From Microbacterium sp. Leaf288 (lineage in GTDB: Bacteria; Actinomycetota; Actinomycetes; Actinomycetales; Microbacteriaceae), in assembly GCF_001422925.1 (NCBI RefSeq), contig NZ_LMNI01000011.1, positions 754,515-818,514 on the forward strand: DNA of 64,000 nucleotides, given 5' to 3'. This document shows, piece after piece, positions 32,752-41,868 of this stretch. The notes beneath the pieces were generated by a model. It did not search any database. It worked only from the letters and a program-made list of their open reading frames with translations, and was not told the origin of the DNA. The translations under genes and the position numbers were made by a program. Position 1 is the first letter of the stretch. Every line of letters starts with the position of its first letter.

Positions 32752-33589
32752 CGATGTCACGGTCGAGCTCCTCCGCGAGTGGGGGCTGCCCGACCCGGGC
32801 GATTCGAAGAAGACCCGGGGGCAGGTCGTTGTCGTCGGCGGTTCGATGCGCACGCCGGGTGCGGTCGCCCTGGCAGGCGAGGCGTCGCTGCGCGTCGGCG
32901 CCGGCCGACTCGCCCTCATCGTTCCCGAACCAGTGCAGAGCGCCCTCGGCGTCGCTGTGCCTGAGGCAGCTGTGCTGGCGCTGCCGCCCTCCTCCCGAGC
33001 TGGCCTTCCCGACGGGCTGCGCGAGCCTCTGGAGACAGCTGATGCCGTGCTGTTCGGTCCCGGATTCGACGATCCCGAGCAGGCACGTGACACGCTCCGA
33101 GCTGTCGCAGCATGCCGCATCCGGTGCCTCGTGCTCGATGCCTTCGCCCTCGGCGTGCTCAACCAGGTGCCACGCGAAGAACTGCCCAAGAATCTCGTGC
33201 TGACGCCGAACACGGAGGAGGCAGCCATCCTGCTCGGCCGTGATCTCGGCGACGAGCCCATTGCCGGCCTGCTCGAGATCAGCCGACGCTACGACGCAGC
33301 CTTGAGCTGCTACGGCGACATCGCCACACCTACCGGGGAATTCTGGAGGATGACGGCAGGAGGGTCGGGCCTGGGCACTTCCGGCAGCGGCGACGTGCTC
33401 GCGGGCGCCATCGCCGGCATCGCGGCCCGCGGCGTCCAACCGGCGCGAGCCGCCGTGTGGGGGAGTTGGGCGCATGCACGTGCGGGTGACCGGCTCACCG
33501 AGCGGGTCGGGCTCGGATTCCTGGCCCGTGATATCGGAACGGAACTCACCGCAGCGATCAGGGAAGTGGTCGGCTCACGAGCGGTCTGA
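32735..33589 (+). CDS. nnrD: ADP-dependent NAD(P)H-hydrate dehydratase
   Basis: Carbohydrate-kinase-like repair enzyme of 284 aa that dehydrates damaged NAD(P)H hydrate using ADP. Landmarks: KKTRGQVVVVGGSMRTPGAV (N-terminal strand and Gly-rich turn), LRVGAGRLALIVPEPVQ, KNLVLTPNTEEAAILLGRD and GLGTSGSGDVLAGAIAGIAA, the catalytic GxGD-type motif. Most family members in Actinobacteria are fused to or near the NnrE epimerase, which is not seen here. The ATG at 32735 overlaps the phosphatase gene. Confidence 0.9.
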   Translation: MSSPRSDVTVELLREWGLPDPGDSKKTRGQVVVVGGSMRTPGAVALAGEASLRVGAGRLALIVPEPVQSALGVAVPEAAVLALPPSSRAGLPDGLREPLETADAVLFGPGFDDPEQARDTLRAVAACRIRCLVLDAFALGVLNQVPREELPKNLVLTPNTEEAAILLGRDLGDEPIAGLLEISRRYDAALSCYGDIATPTGEFWRMTAGGSGLGTSGSGDVLAGAIAGIAARGVQPARAAVWGSWAHARAGDRLTERVGLGFLARDIGTELTAAIREVVGSRAV

Positions 33590-33961
33590 ACGTCAGCCAC
33601 AGCGGACTTCAAGGCCGGCGCCGCGCCCGGGGTGTGCACCCACCACCCTCCGGTTGAGTTCAGGATGGGCGCGTCTCATAGCGTGGTGTCACTTCCCACG
33701 GGGTCCTCGACGTCGGTGACGTAGGAGGGCCATCGTGGGAGACCAGAAGCGCGCATGAGCCCGACACCACCAGCGCCTGGCCCCAGCTGCTGGGATCAAA
33801 TTCGGAGCTTCCAGAACAGGATGCGCGGGTAATGGGTGGACAGAGCCGCTGGATAGAGATCACATAGGGCGCGCATACAGGTGTGTTAGACTCCCCACAG
33901 ACTTCATGGACTGCGATAGTCGGGCTGATTGAGTTGCCGTCCGATCGCCTGAACGGGGAGA
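33590..33961. other. Gap between NAD(P)H-hydrate dehydratase and GGDEF genes
   Basis: No gene recognised. A -10-like TTAGACT near 33885 could drive the GGDEF gene. Nothing else stands out; short frames on the minus strand (33660-33863) lack support. Confidence 0.5.
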
Positions 33962-35305
33962 GTGGTGGCTGGAGCGGACGCGCTTCCTGTGGGTGTGGTG
34001 CGCACCGATGAGCGTGGACTGATCGCGCACGCGAACACGTGGTTCATCGAGTGGGTGGGGCAGGCGCTCGACGCGATTGTGGGTCGGCCGATAGCCGACC
34101 TCCTCTTGCCAGCCTCGCAAGATCTCATGCCCTCCGCGGTCGGAGCGGGCCCCTGGGTGATGCTGCAGGCAGGCGCCCCAGATCGGGCGGCGATGGTGAG
34201 TCGACATCGCGATGGCCGCGGCGAACTGCTGGTGATCTCAGAGGCCTCGGAGCGCTACCGTGCGTTGGCAGATCTGCGTCGCCGCTACGCGCTCGCTGAT
34301 CGCACCCGAGTGCGGCTCGAGCTGCTGATGGATTCATCGGTAGCTTTCGCGACGGCGGTGAGCGAGATCCGCCTTGCTGAGGTGCTCTCCGACGCATCCG
34401 CGCGTGCCTACGGTGCCGCCCAGTCAACCGTGCTGCTCGCCAGGCCCGACGGTGGCAGCGTGGTGGCAGCCGGGCAGTATCCGCTCGCGGGTCGCGTGGC
34501 CCCCGAATCGCTGGTACAGCTGGTGACCGCACCACGGCGAGTCGTCAAGGCGGTCGGTGTGGAGCAGGCCGACCAGGAGATGGCTGGGTTGGGTGCCGCC
34601 ATGCAGGGCGCTGGTGTTCGTGGGTTCATTGCCGCGCCCCTTCATCACGAGGAGATGGACTTCGGTGCCTTCGTGGACTGGTTTCACCACGAGCGCTCGT
34701 TCGACGACGAAGCCGCTCCGTTGGCAGAAGCGCTCGCGGGACAAGCCGCCCAGGCGCTCGCCACGCTGCGCCTGCAGCAGCGACTTGCCCATGCGGCCAT
34801 GCACGACGATGTGACCCGCTTGCCGAACCGGCGATTGCTGGAAGCCGAGGCCTCCAGGCTCGTGGAATCGTCGCGTTGCGCGGCGCTGTTCATCGACCTT
34901 GATCGCTTCAAGGAGGTGAACGATCAGCTCGGGCATCAGGCCGGGGACCGCATGCTTCGAGACGCGGCGAACCGGCTGATCGCCGGCGCTCGCGTGGACG
35001 ACCTGGTCGCCCGCTACGGGGGCGACGAGTTCGTGATCATCTGTCCGGTCACCGGGCCACGAGATGCCGAGGACATCGCCGAACGAGTTCTGCGCGCTCT
35101 CAGCGACGACATCGACTGGCCGCCCGTCCTGCCGCCACTCCGAGCCAGCATCGGAGTCGCGATCGCGCCGCCCAGAGGCACCGTCTCCGCCGACCAGCTC
35201 ATGCGCGACGCCGATCTGGCCATGTACCGAGCCAAGAGCGCGGGTGGAAACCGAGTCGAGCTCACCACGTCGACTCCGCACGGCGACCGCGACTGCTCCA
35301 CGTAG
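33962..35305 (+). CDS. PAS-GAF-GGDEF diguanylate cyclase
   Basis: Predicted c-di-GMP synthase, 447 aa, soluble. Residues about 5-100 look like a PAS domain (PVGVVRTDERGLIAHANTWF), about 120-270 like a GAF domain (VRLELLMDSSVAFATAVSEI and FIAAPLHHEEMDFGAFVDWF), and about 285-435 are the GGDEF domain. The active site is YGGDEF, and RVDD placed five residues before it matches an RxxD inhibitory site. LTRLPNRRLLE opens the domain. Start is GTG 33962 or GTG 33965 next to GGGGAG. Probably counter-acts the EAL protein at 19,844. Confidence 0.9.
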   Translation: MVAGADALPVGVVRTDERGLIAHANTWFIEWVGQALDAIVGRPIADLLLPASQDLMPSAVGAGPWVMLQAGAPDRAAMVSRHRDGRGELLVISEASERYRALADLRRRYALADRTRVRLELLMDSSVAFATAVSEIRLAEVLSDASARAYGAAQSTVLLARPDGGSVVAAGQYPLAGRVAPESLVQLVTAPRRVVKAVGVEQADQEMAGLGAAMQGAGVRGFIAAPLHHEEMDFGAFVDWFHHERSFDDEAAPLAEALAGQAAQALATLRLQQRLAHAAMHDDVTRLPNRRLLEAEASRLVESSRCAALFIDLDRFKEVNDQLGHQAGDRMLRDAANRLIAGARVDDLVARYGGDEFVIICPVTGPRDAEDIAERVLRALSDDIDWPPVLPPLRASIGVAIAPPRGTVSADQLMRDADLAMYRAKSAGGNRVELTTSTPHGDRDCST

Positions 35306-35494
35306 CAACGTCCCTGGACATCACAACTGGCGAGTCATGGAGGAAAGACCCGCCCGCCTCCGGGGCCCGTCGCCTGACTCGAGATGCACTCACTAGACCA
35401 AGGACGGGCTACCTGTGACCGACCATCGGCCGGGCCAGCCCGATCGAATTCGGAACCTTGCCCGTTGAGGAGTCGCTTGCGTGCCTCGTCAGTT

Positions 35495-36217
35495 TCACAA
35501 CTGGTCCGTCGCCCCGGCGGCAAGGTCGGAGGCCTGGCGTCGCAAGAACCCCGCGTAGCCCCCGGCGGTGCGTCCGATGAGGCGGCCTGACGTGATGACC
35601 TCGGCGTCGTCGCTGGCAGCGACGACAGCGCCGTTGCTCCGGCATCGTGCGATCAGGTCGACGTCCTCGTGTTCGCCGATGGGCGCAAATCCGCCTGCGG
35701 CAAGGTACGTGGTGGCTCTCACACCGAGGTTGGCGCCGTGGATGTTGCCGTTCGGTCGGCCGCGGATATGCGTGCGCAGCCAGAGCGACCGCTGAGCGAT
35801 CGACAAGTCATCGAAGTCCGGCCGCACCGTACCGGCACACACGTCCGCGATGCGGGAGATTGCGCGGAAGTTGGTGAGCCATCCCGGAGGGACGCGGGAG
35901 TCGGCGTCGGTGTTCGCGATCCAGAGGCGCCCGACGGGTACCTCTGCGAGTGCGTCGATGGCGTGGGAGACGCCCACCGCACGCGCCGCTCCGACACGCC
36001 CCGCGGTCGAGGTGAGACTCGTGAAGCCGAACCGGGATGCGACCTCAGCGGACGCATCCGTGCACGCGTCGAGCACGATGCGCACCTCGGAGCGGATGCC
36101 CGCACGCGACGCCGTCTCGACGGCCGCCCTCAACGCGGACAACGACGCGTGGAGTAGCAGTTCTTCGTCGCGGACGGGAACGACGACGACCATGACGTCC
36201 GTCTGCTCGCGTCTCAT
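35495..36217 (-). CDS. GT2-family glycosyltransferase
   Basis: GT-A fold transferase of 240 aa. VVVVPVRDEELLLHASLSAL opens the nucleotide-binding region, and IANTDADSRVPPGWL carries the DxD-like metal motif; GEHEDVDLIAR has the catalytic ED. No transmembrane tail, so it may work in the cytosol. The start ATG (36215-36217) overlaps the stop of the upstream fusion gene by an ATGA junction, making it the last gene of a three-gene operon. Confidence 0.88.
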   Translation of the reverse strand: MRREQTDVMVVVVPVRDEELLLHASLSALRAAVETASRAGIRSEVRIVLDACTDASAEVASRFGFTSLTSTAGRVGAARAVGVSHAIDALAEVPVGRLWIANTDADSRVPPGWLTNFRAISRIADVCAGTVRPDFDDLSIAQRSLWLRTHIRGRPNGNIHGANLGVRATTYLAAGGFAPIGEHEDVDLIARCRSNGAVVAASDDAEVITSGRLIGRTAGGYAGFLRRQASDLAAGATDQL

Positions 36218-37596
36218 GCGAGCCCTTCCCTTTCGGCGACGGATCTCGCGGGGCGACGCGCGAACACCTCGAGCAAGAAGTCCTTCTCGACGTGCAGACT
36301 GACGGTCTCCCACCCTGGGACGGATCGGAGAGCCTCATGCACCTGATCGCCGGTCTGCGGGTACTCCGCGACGGAGTGACGCCAATGGCAGGCAACGACG
36401 TGGCCGTCGTCTCCGAGCGAGGCTTCGATCCGGAGAAGCGTGTGCTGCAGGTCGGTCGGTGAGAGGTAGTAGCCGATTTCGGAGAAGATGATGGTGTCGA
36501 ATCGGCCGGTCGGCCAGTCTTCGGGGACGCGGCCCTGCCGGACCGATACCCGAGCCTCGGGGGCGAGGCGGGCCCGGGCTGTTTCGACAGCGGCGGTCGC
36601 GGCATCCATCGCGATCACTTCGCGCGCGCGGGGGGCCAGCTGGGCCGTGAGCAGTCCCGTCGCGCAGCCGATCTCGAACACGTCGCCGAGCTCGCGTGCG
36701 GGCAGCGTCGCGAGCAGGAGTGCGCGTTTGCGCTGCTCGTACCACCGCGACTCGAATCCCCACGGGTCGTCGCTGTTGCGACGGTAGAACTCATCGAACC
36801 AGTCGGCTTCCATGCTCTGTGCCTGCGCGTCGTCCGGTTCTGCGGTGAGGAAGACCTCGATGTCGCGGTGGAAGTGGTCTTGCATGCCGAGGTGCAGCAG
36901 CGCTTCGTCTCCCGGCTGATCCGACAGCGGCGAGATCTGGCTGACGTGGCGGGCGAGGGCGTCCCGTTTCGCGTGCAGTTCGTCGTCTGTGAGAGGGAGG
37001 GCGACGACGCGGTCCCAGGGAAGGTCGTCAGGGGTTCCCCAGTGCCAGGCCCACACCGGGTACTCGAGGAAGATGAATCGCCGGTGGCGTGCGATGGTGT
37101 TCGTGACTTCCGCGATGATGCGGTGGTCGCGGTGCCGGTCCTGGGACCACGGTGCGGCGACGAGCACACGTCTCGGGTTGGCGGTGCGGTGGACGTCGAA
37201 GATCGCGCAGAGTCGCTCCCGCAGGTGGCCCTTGCGTTCGGCGAGGAGTCCGTCGGGAAGACCGAGGAAGTGCACCTCGGCGTCCGGTGCGAGGATCGCG
37301 ATGGCCCGGGCGACTTCGTTGCGGCGCAGCCGGGCGAGCGTCTCCCGGTCGTGCGTCGGAGAGGCAGGGTGGGAGGCTTCACCGTCGGTGGCGATCACGA
37401 CCACCACACGCGCCCCGATGCGAGCAGCCCGGTGAAGCAGCCCGCCGGCGCCGAGGGTCTCATCGTCAGGGTGCGCCGCGACGACGACGAGCACCTCGAA
37501 CTGGGCGTCCAGCGGCCGAAGCGAACGCCCGGCGAACTCGTCGCGCCACGCCGATTCCGGCGTGCCCGCATCGAGGTGACTGAATGCGGCACTCAT
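36214..37596 (-). CDS. PIG-L deacetylase / SAM-methyltransferase fusion
   Basis: Bifunctional 460-aa protein. Residues about 30-250 are a PIG-L/LmbE zinc deacetylase with VAAHPDDETLGAGGLLHR (metal motif) and DRHRDHRII (second zinc His). Residues about 265-450 are a class I methyltransferase with DVFEIGCATGLLTAQLA (SAM motif I), VIAMDAATAAVETA and FDTIIFSEIGYYLSPTDL. The middle region VWAWHWGTPDDLPW is typical of the fusion family. It overlaps both neighbours (ATGA at each end). Likely steps: N-deacetylation of an amino-sugar and methylation of the same or a related molecule. The product is unknown. Confidence 0.9.
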   Translation of the reverse strand: MSAAFSHLDAGTPESAWRDEFAGRSLRPLDAQFEVLVVVAAHPDDETLGAGGLLHRAARIGARVVVVIATDGEASHPASPTHDRETLARLRRNEVARAIAILAPDAEVHFLGLPDGLLAERKGHLRERLCAIFDVHRTANPRRVLVAAPWSQDRHRDHRIIAEVTNTIARHRRFIFLEYPVWAWHWGTPDDLPWDRVVALPLTDDELHAKRDALARHVSQISPLSDQPGDEALLHLGMQDHFHRDIEVFLTAEPDDAQAQSMEADWFDEFYRRNSDDPWGFESRWYEQRKRALLLATLPARELGDVFEIGCATGLLTAQLAPRAREVIAMDAATAAVETARARLAPEARVSVRQGRVPEDWPTGRFDTIIFSEIGYYLSPTDLQHTLLRIEASLGDDGHVVACHWRHSVAEYPQTGDQVHEALRSVPGWETVSLHVEKDFLLEVFARRPARSVAEREGLA

Positions 37597-38684
37597 CTCG
37601 ATGTCTCGCTTTCGACCGCAAGCCGGCCGAGCCGGGCAGCGTCGCGGAGACCGTGGTGCTGTCGCAGATAGAGGTGAAGATCGGCGACTCGGCGTGCGTA
37701 CGACAAGTCCGTGGCCAGCTGCGCGGGACCGAGGGCGGCGTCCGCTTCGGCCAGAGTCGTGGTCGCGGCGCCGACCGTGACGGCACGCACACGTTCGGCG
37801 AGCAGCCTCGAGTCGACTTTCGCCTGCGTGTCCACGAGCTGCGCGGCCTCGCGCAACGCTGCGCGCGCCGCCCAGAGCGCAGCATCCGCCCGACCGAAGT
37901 GCACGAACGCGAGCTGATCGGCGCGCTCCGAAGATGCCGAGGCGAGGAGCGCGTCTCGAACCCCGAGCGCGCCACCCCACCAGCAGGCAGCGACCGACAT
38001 GGCGCCCCAGGCGAACCCCGGACGTGAGAGATACCACCCGACCTCACCGACCGGGACAGCCGGCGCGCTGTCGAAATCGACGGGGGCACTGACGATATCG
38101 GCGAGGCCCCGCGCCACCCACGGTCCGTCATGCGGGCGCACCCCTGGTTCATCCAAAGCGACCGCGAAGAGCCGGCGCTGGTCGCCGACGAAGGCCGTCA
38201 CCAGGGCGTGGGAAAGATGGGCAGCGAGAGAGCACCACGGTTTCCTGCCGGAGAGGGTCCAGCCTGAAGCGCTCTGGTGCGCGTCCACCCGCAGACCCGG
38301 CCCTTCCGCCGCGAAGACGCCCCACGACGAGTCCTCGTCGACCCCGATCGCTGACAGATTCCACGGATCGGCGCCGGATGCGAGGTTCGTGCCCGCCTGC
38401 TCGAGGATGCCGAGTGCATCCAGATGCGGCTCGAGCACACGCGCAGCGGCGACATCGCGGTACGCGGTCGCGGCGAGACTATCCCACAGCTCCACCGTGT
38501 CGCCGGTGCCGACGGTGGGGAGCGAGTTCCCAATGGCGACGGACCATCCGATGGTGGCGGGAATGTCGTGGCCGAGCGACACCCCCGACTCGGCATCGGC
38601 CATAGCGCCAGTGGAGGCAGGCTCGCCCGGGATTCCAGGAGAAAGCAGTGAAGGCTGCTGCGTCCGTCGGGCACTCGTGATCAT
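37593..38684 (-). CDS. Acyl-CoA-dehydrogenase-like flavoprotein
   Basis: First gene of the PIG-L/methyltransferase/GT2 operon, 363 aa, from ATG 38684 behind GGAGGTC. It resembles acyl-CoA dehydrogenases in the middle beta-domain (SGWTLSGRKPWCSLAAHLSH) and the C-terminal helices (LREAAQLVDTQAKVDSRLLA and HGLRDAARLGRLAVESE). The canonical catalytic Glu and CoA motifs are not obvious, so the substrate may be bound to a carrier or be other than acyl-CoA. Length and layout match proteins that accompany PIG-L/MTase fusions in Actinobacteria (recalled). Confidence 0.78.
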   Translation of the reverse strand: MITSARRTQQPSLLSPGIPGEPASTGAMADAESGVSLGHDIPATIGWSVAIGNSLPTVGTGDTVELWDSLAATAYRDVAAARVLEPHLDALGILEQAGTNLASGADPWNLSAIGVDEDSSWGVFAAEGPGLRVDAHQSASGWTLSGRKPWCSLAAHLSHALVTAFVGDQRRLFAVALDEPGVRPHDGPWVARGLADIVSAPVDFDSAPAVPVGEVGWYLSRPGFAWGAMSVAACWWGGALGVRDALLASASSERADQLAFVHFGRADAALWAARAALREAAQLVDTQAKVDSRLLAERVRAVTVGAATTTLAEADAALGPAQLATDLSYARRVADLHLYLRQHHGLRDAARLGRLAVESETSR

Positions 38685-38906
38685 GATCCGACCTCCAGCG
38701 GGCGAGGGGCTGAGGCCCGTCTTGTCACTCGTGCCACGCGGGTTCCTCCTGATCATCGATGACGCTCTGCTCTCGGGCGAGCGTAGGTGGCCATCACGGC
38801 GGCGTCGCCGGCCTTGACACCGAGGGGCGCTGCATGCCAGGTTCATCGACCGCGGGGGACCGGGGAACCGCCCTGCCTCACCTGCGGATCGGCCGGGAAA
38901 GGGGGC

Positions 38907-39467
38907 CTAAGCCCCCGACGAGCCGGGGGAGGGGTCGTTGCGCAGCTGCTTGCGGAGGAAGATCTGAGCCGTACCGTCGCCCTGGTCGACCCGCTCCGTT
39001 TCGCGATACCCCCGCCTGGTGTAGAGCCGCACGTTGGCGTCGCTGTGCGAACCGGTGAAGAGCTCTGCCTCGCGGCATCCGACCGACCAGCCGCGCTCTT
39101 CGACCGCGTCGAGCAGCATCCCGCCGATTCCTTCGCCCTGCTGGTCGGGAGCGATCGCAATCCGCCCGATCAGCAGGAGGTCGCCGTCCGCGACAGCCCG
39201 AATGGCGCCGACGATCCGCTGTCGCCTTCCCGCCACGAATCCGAGGTTGTCAGCGAGCTCCGCTTCGAGTTCCTCGAGTGTCTGGGTGAGTGCGGGCATG
39301 TCAGGGTCGCGGTAGATCAGCGCCTCCTGGACGAACGCTGCTCGCTGCACGGTGAGCACTTCGCCCGCGTCGTCGGGGTGAATGGGACGGACCATCACCT
39401 CGTCCACGTCTCGGACCGGTTTCCCGGATCCCGCATTGCTCCGCAACGCGTCAGGAGCGTCAGTCAT
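38907..39467 (-). CDS. GNAT family N-acetyltransferase
   Basis: Acetyl-CoA-dependent acetyltransferase, 186 aa, from ATG 39467. Conserved motif A reads LIGRIAIAPDQQGEGIGGML (Q/RxxGxG/A pyrophosphate loop). The preceding motif FVAGRRQRIVGAIRAVADGD and the C-terminal NVRLYTRRGYRETERVDQGD also fit. Acts on a small molecule or protein N-terminus, not resolved. Isolated gene. Confidence 0.88.
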   Translation of the reverse strand: MTDAPDALRSNAGSGKPVRDVDEVMVRPIHPDDAGEVLTVQRAAFVQEALIYRDPDMPALTQTLEELEAELADNLGFVAGRRQRIVGAIRAVADGDLLLIGRIAIAPDQQGEGIGGMLLDAVEERGWSVGCREAELFTGSHSDANVRLYTRRGYRETERVDQGDGTAQIFLRKQLRNDPSPGSSGA

Positions 39468-39864
39468 GATGACCGCCTTCCATACTCCGGCCACGGGCTG
39501 CACGGCATCTCCGACGGCCCGACGCGGAAGCATCATCGAAGCACGCTGGGGAAGGTTGTGGGCGGTGCTTGACAAACGGGCTCGACCCCATGCGCCGGTT
39601 GTCACCGGACATCTGGAGGACGGCGACGAGTGTGCCGGGCGCGAGGAAGATGGAGCAACTCCTCGTGGCTCACCTTCAGGACGTCGAACACGCCAGAGCC
39701 CGGAACGGATGCCGCCTACCTCGCGGACGGGTGGGTCGCTGTCATCGGCCTCGATCCGGTCTCCTCCGTGAAACTGGACTTCCTCGGCACCCGCGCCGCA
39801 CTCCACCCGCGGTGAGCGCTGACACCCGACGAGGCGGGCGACGCCGGCGGCATGACGTTCCAGG
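39468..39864. other. Gap between GNAT and P450 genes
   Basis: No convincing gene. A frame starting MEQLLVAHLQDVEHARARNG near 39650 looks gene-like but continues in another frame (DAAYLADGWVAVIGLDPVSS, to about 39815). A frameshifted small gene is possible but unproven. Confidence 0.4.
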
Positions 39865-41223
39865 CTAGTGAAAGGGACACCGCGACGCTGACGGCGCTGC
39901 ACGGACGAGCCCTCCGGACCGCGGCTTGGTGGGCAGGCGTCGACGGTTCACACCCAGTCCGACTCCCGAGATCGAGATACGAGGGTCGCTGAGCGTTGCG
40001 ATGGCGGTGGAGAGTCCGACGATCGCGAGCTTCTCGCCTGGGCACCGATGGCCGGTGCGGACCTCGGCTCCGCCGTGCGGAATGAACGCGGTGAGCGCTT
40101 CGTAATCGTCGACGCCGCGGAATCGCTCCGGATCGAACCGCTCCGCGCTCTCCCAAGACCGGTCATCCAGGTTCGTGCCGAGGATGTCCAGGACCACTCG
40201 GTCGCCCTTGGACAGCGTGACACCGTCCAGCTCGACGTCCTTCAGAGTCCAGCCGGGCAGCATCGGCACGAACGGTGCGGTGCGGCGCACTTCTTGCGCG
40301 AACATCGTGGCGGCCGGTCCCCCTTGCAATCGAGCTCGCTCGGACACCTCGGCCGCGATGCGCTCTCTCCACGCAGGGCGATCGTGCAGCTCCTTCGCCG
40401 CGAACGCCACGAACCTCGCAACGGCGATCATCGGTCGCATGGTGTTCTGCAGTTCCACCCCCGCGACGCGCGGCGGCAAGAGGTCGCCGTTCTCGTCGCG
40501 ATGCCAAGCCCACAGGAACAGAGCCGTCTCTGCCCCAGGCGTAAGATCCCCCGCTCGCGTGGCCTCGACCAACTGCTGAGCGTGTCGATCCGACCACCAG
40601 CGGTTCACCATCGCCCTCGGAAACGCCGGCGAGTACGGCGCTCCGAATCCGTCGACGATCTGGGCGAGCCGTCGCGCCCACCGGGTCTGCGCATCCCGCG
40701 TTCCCGGCAGTGCCGCCCACCGCATGATGGCTCGTCCGAAGGCACCCACCGCAGCGTCGTATGCGCTGCGTCGTCCCCCTTCGAGCCAGTCGCCGAGCTC
40801 GCCCTCCCACTCGTGCTCGAGCAACGGCACGAGGCGTTCCACCTGCTCGTCCTCGTATGCGGCCTCGACGAACGTGCTCTTGCGGTGGAAGTGCGCCTCG
40901 CCATCGAGACTGTGCACGGAACCGTTGCCGAACAGCGTCTCCTGCACGATGGCCGGCATGGCGCCGTGGCGTGCGATCCGGTCCTGGTCGTAGAAAAGGT
41001 TCACCCCCTCCACCCCACGGACGAGCATCGCGTCCCCACCCAGCAGTCGCATGGGTGCGGCGCGCGCTCCACGCGCGACGCGACGCCAGACGTGAGCGCC
41101 AAAGCCGTAGCCGCGAAGAAGGACACCGGCCGCGTCATCCACCAGCCTCCCTTGCGTTTCGGCACGTGGCCGGCCTTCGGTGCGCGGGCTGTCGGACTGC
41201 GGTTCGGGCTCGGAGATCGCCAT
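39865..41223 (-). CDS. CYP152-family P450 (fatty acid peroxygenase type)
   Basis: Cytochrome P450 of 452 aa. The heme loop is GGAEVRTGHRCPGEKLAI, in the form typical of CYP152 peroxygenases (P450-SPalpha, BSbeta, OleT), which use H2O2 directly on fatty acids. The I-helix has NTMRPMIAVARFVAFAAKEL, including the Arg-Pro that holds the substrate carboxylate in this family in place of the usual acid-alcohol pair. LFGNGSVHSLDGEAHFHRK also fits. Likely alpha/beta-hydroxylase, possibly decarboxylase; the deciding His or Gln near the B' region is not determined here. No redox partner gene is needed or seen. Confidence 0.85.
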   Translation of the reverse strand: MAISEPEPQSDSPRTEGRPRAETQGRLVDDAAGVLLRGYGFGAHVWRRVARGARAAPMRLLGGDAMLVRGVEGVNLFYDQDRIARHGAMPAIVQETLFGNGSVHSLDGEAHFHRKSTFVEAAYEDEQVERLVPLLEHEWEGELGDWLEGGRRSAYDAAVGAFGRAIMRWAALPGTRDAQTRWARRLAQIVDGFGAPYSPAFPRAMVNRWWSDRHAQQLVEATRAGDLTPGAETALFLWAWHRDENGDLLPPRVAGVELQNTMRPMIAVARFVAFAAKELHDRPAWRERIAAEVSERARLQGGPAATMFAQEVRRTAPFVPMLPGWTLKDVELDGVTLSKGDRVVLDILGTNLDDRSWESAERFDPERFRGVDDYEALTAFIPHGGAEVRTGHRCPGEKLAIVGLSTAIATLSDPRISISGVGLGVNRRRLPTKPRSGGLVRAAPSASRCPFH

Positions 41224-41388
41224 GCTTCACCCTCGCAACCGCCACCCAAAATGTGCAGGGGGAAGCGGTAGAGACGCGAGTGTGATAGCTGTCGCTCCAC
41301 GACGTCCTTGTCAACCCCTGAGCACGGCCGAGCACGGTCCTGCCTAATAGGAGAACAGGATCCGACATCCAGCGAGGAGTACCCCATC

Positions 41389-41841
41389 GTGCAGATCATC
41401 GAGACGATCGACGTGGACGTTCCCGTCCGCACCGCCTATAACCAGTGGACCCAGTTCGAGACCTTCCCGAAGTTCCTCGACGAGGTCGAATCGATCACAC
41501 AGACCAATGACACTCTGACCCACTGGACAGTGAAGGTGGGCGGCTTCACGCGCGAGTTCGATGCAGAGATCACGGAGCAGCACCCGGATGAGCGGGTCGC
41601 ATGGACCAGCAAGGGCGGAGACACCGAACACGCCGGAGTGGTCACATTCCACAAGCTCACGGACACGACCAGTCGTGTCACCGTGCAGCTGGACTGGGCG
41701 CCCGAGGGCCTGGTCGAGAAACTGGGCGCCCTGGTGGGCGCGGGGGGCCATGCGGTGAAGAAGGATCTGAAGAACTTCAAGGAATTCATCGAGGCGCAGG
41801 GCAGCGCGAGCGGTGCGTGGCGCGGCGACGTCGACGCTTAG
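41389..41841 (+). CDS. SRPBCC-family cyclase/dehydrase-like protein
   Basis: START-like/Polyketide_cyc2-type ligand-binding protein, 150 aa. The N-terminal IETIDVDVPVRTAYNQWTQF and PKFLDEVESI are typical of the bacterial coenzyme-Q-binding/SRPBCC group. Start GTG 41389 follows GAGGAG. The fold has a hydrophobic pocket; a lipid or quinone ligand is likely but not shown. Separated by 27 bp from the next gene. Confidence 0.85.
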   Translation: MQIIETIDVDVPVRTAYNQWTQFETFPKFLDEVESITQTNDTLTHWTVKVGGFTREFDAEITEQHPDERVAWTSKGGDTEHAGVVTFHKLTDTTSRVTVQLDWAPEGLVEKLGALVGAGGHAVKKDLKNFKEFIEAQGSASGAWRGDVDA

Positions 41842-41868
41842 GCGACGACGCCCTTCAGCGGGCGTGCG

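Noticed and set aside
39569..39868. Plus-strand ORF between GNAT and P450 genes
   Set aside because: Composition suggests two partial frames; not enough to call a gene or a pseudogene.
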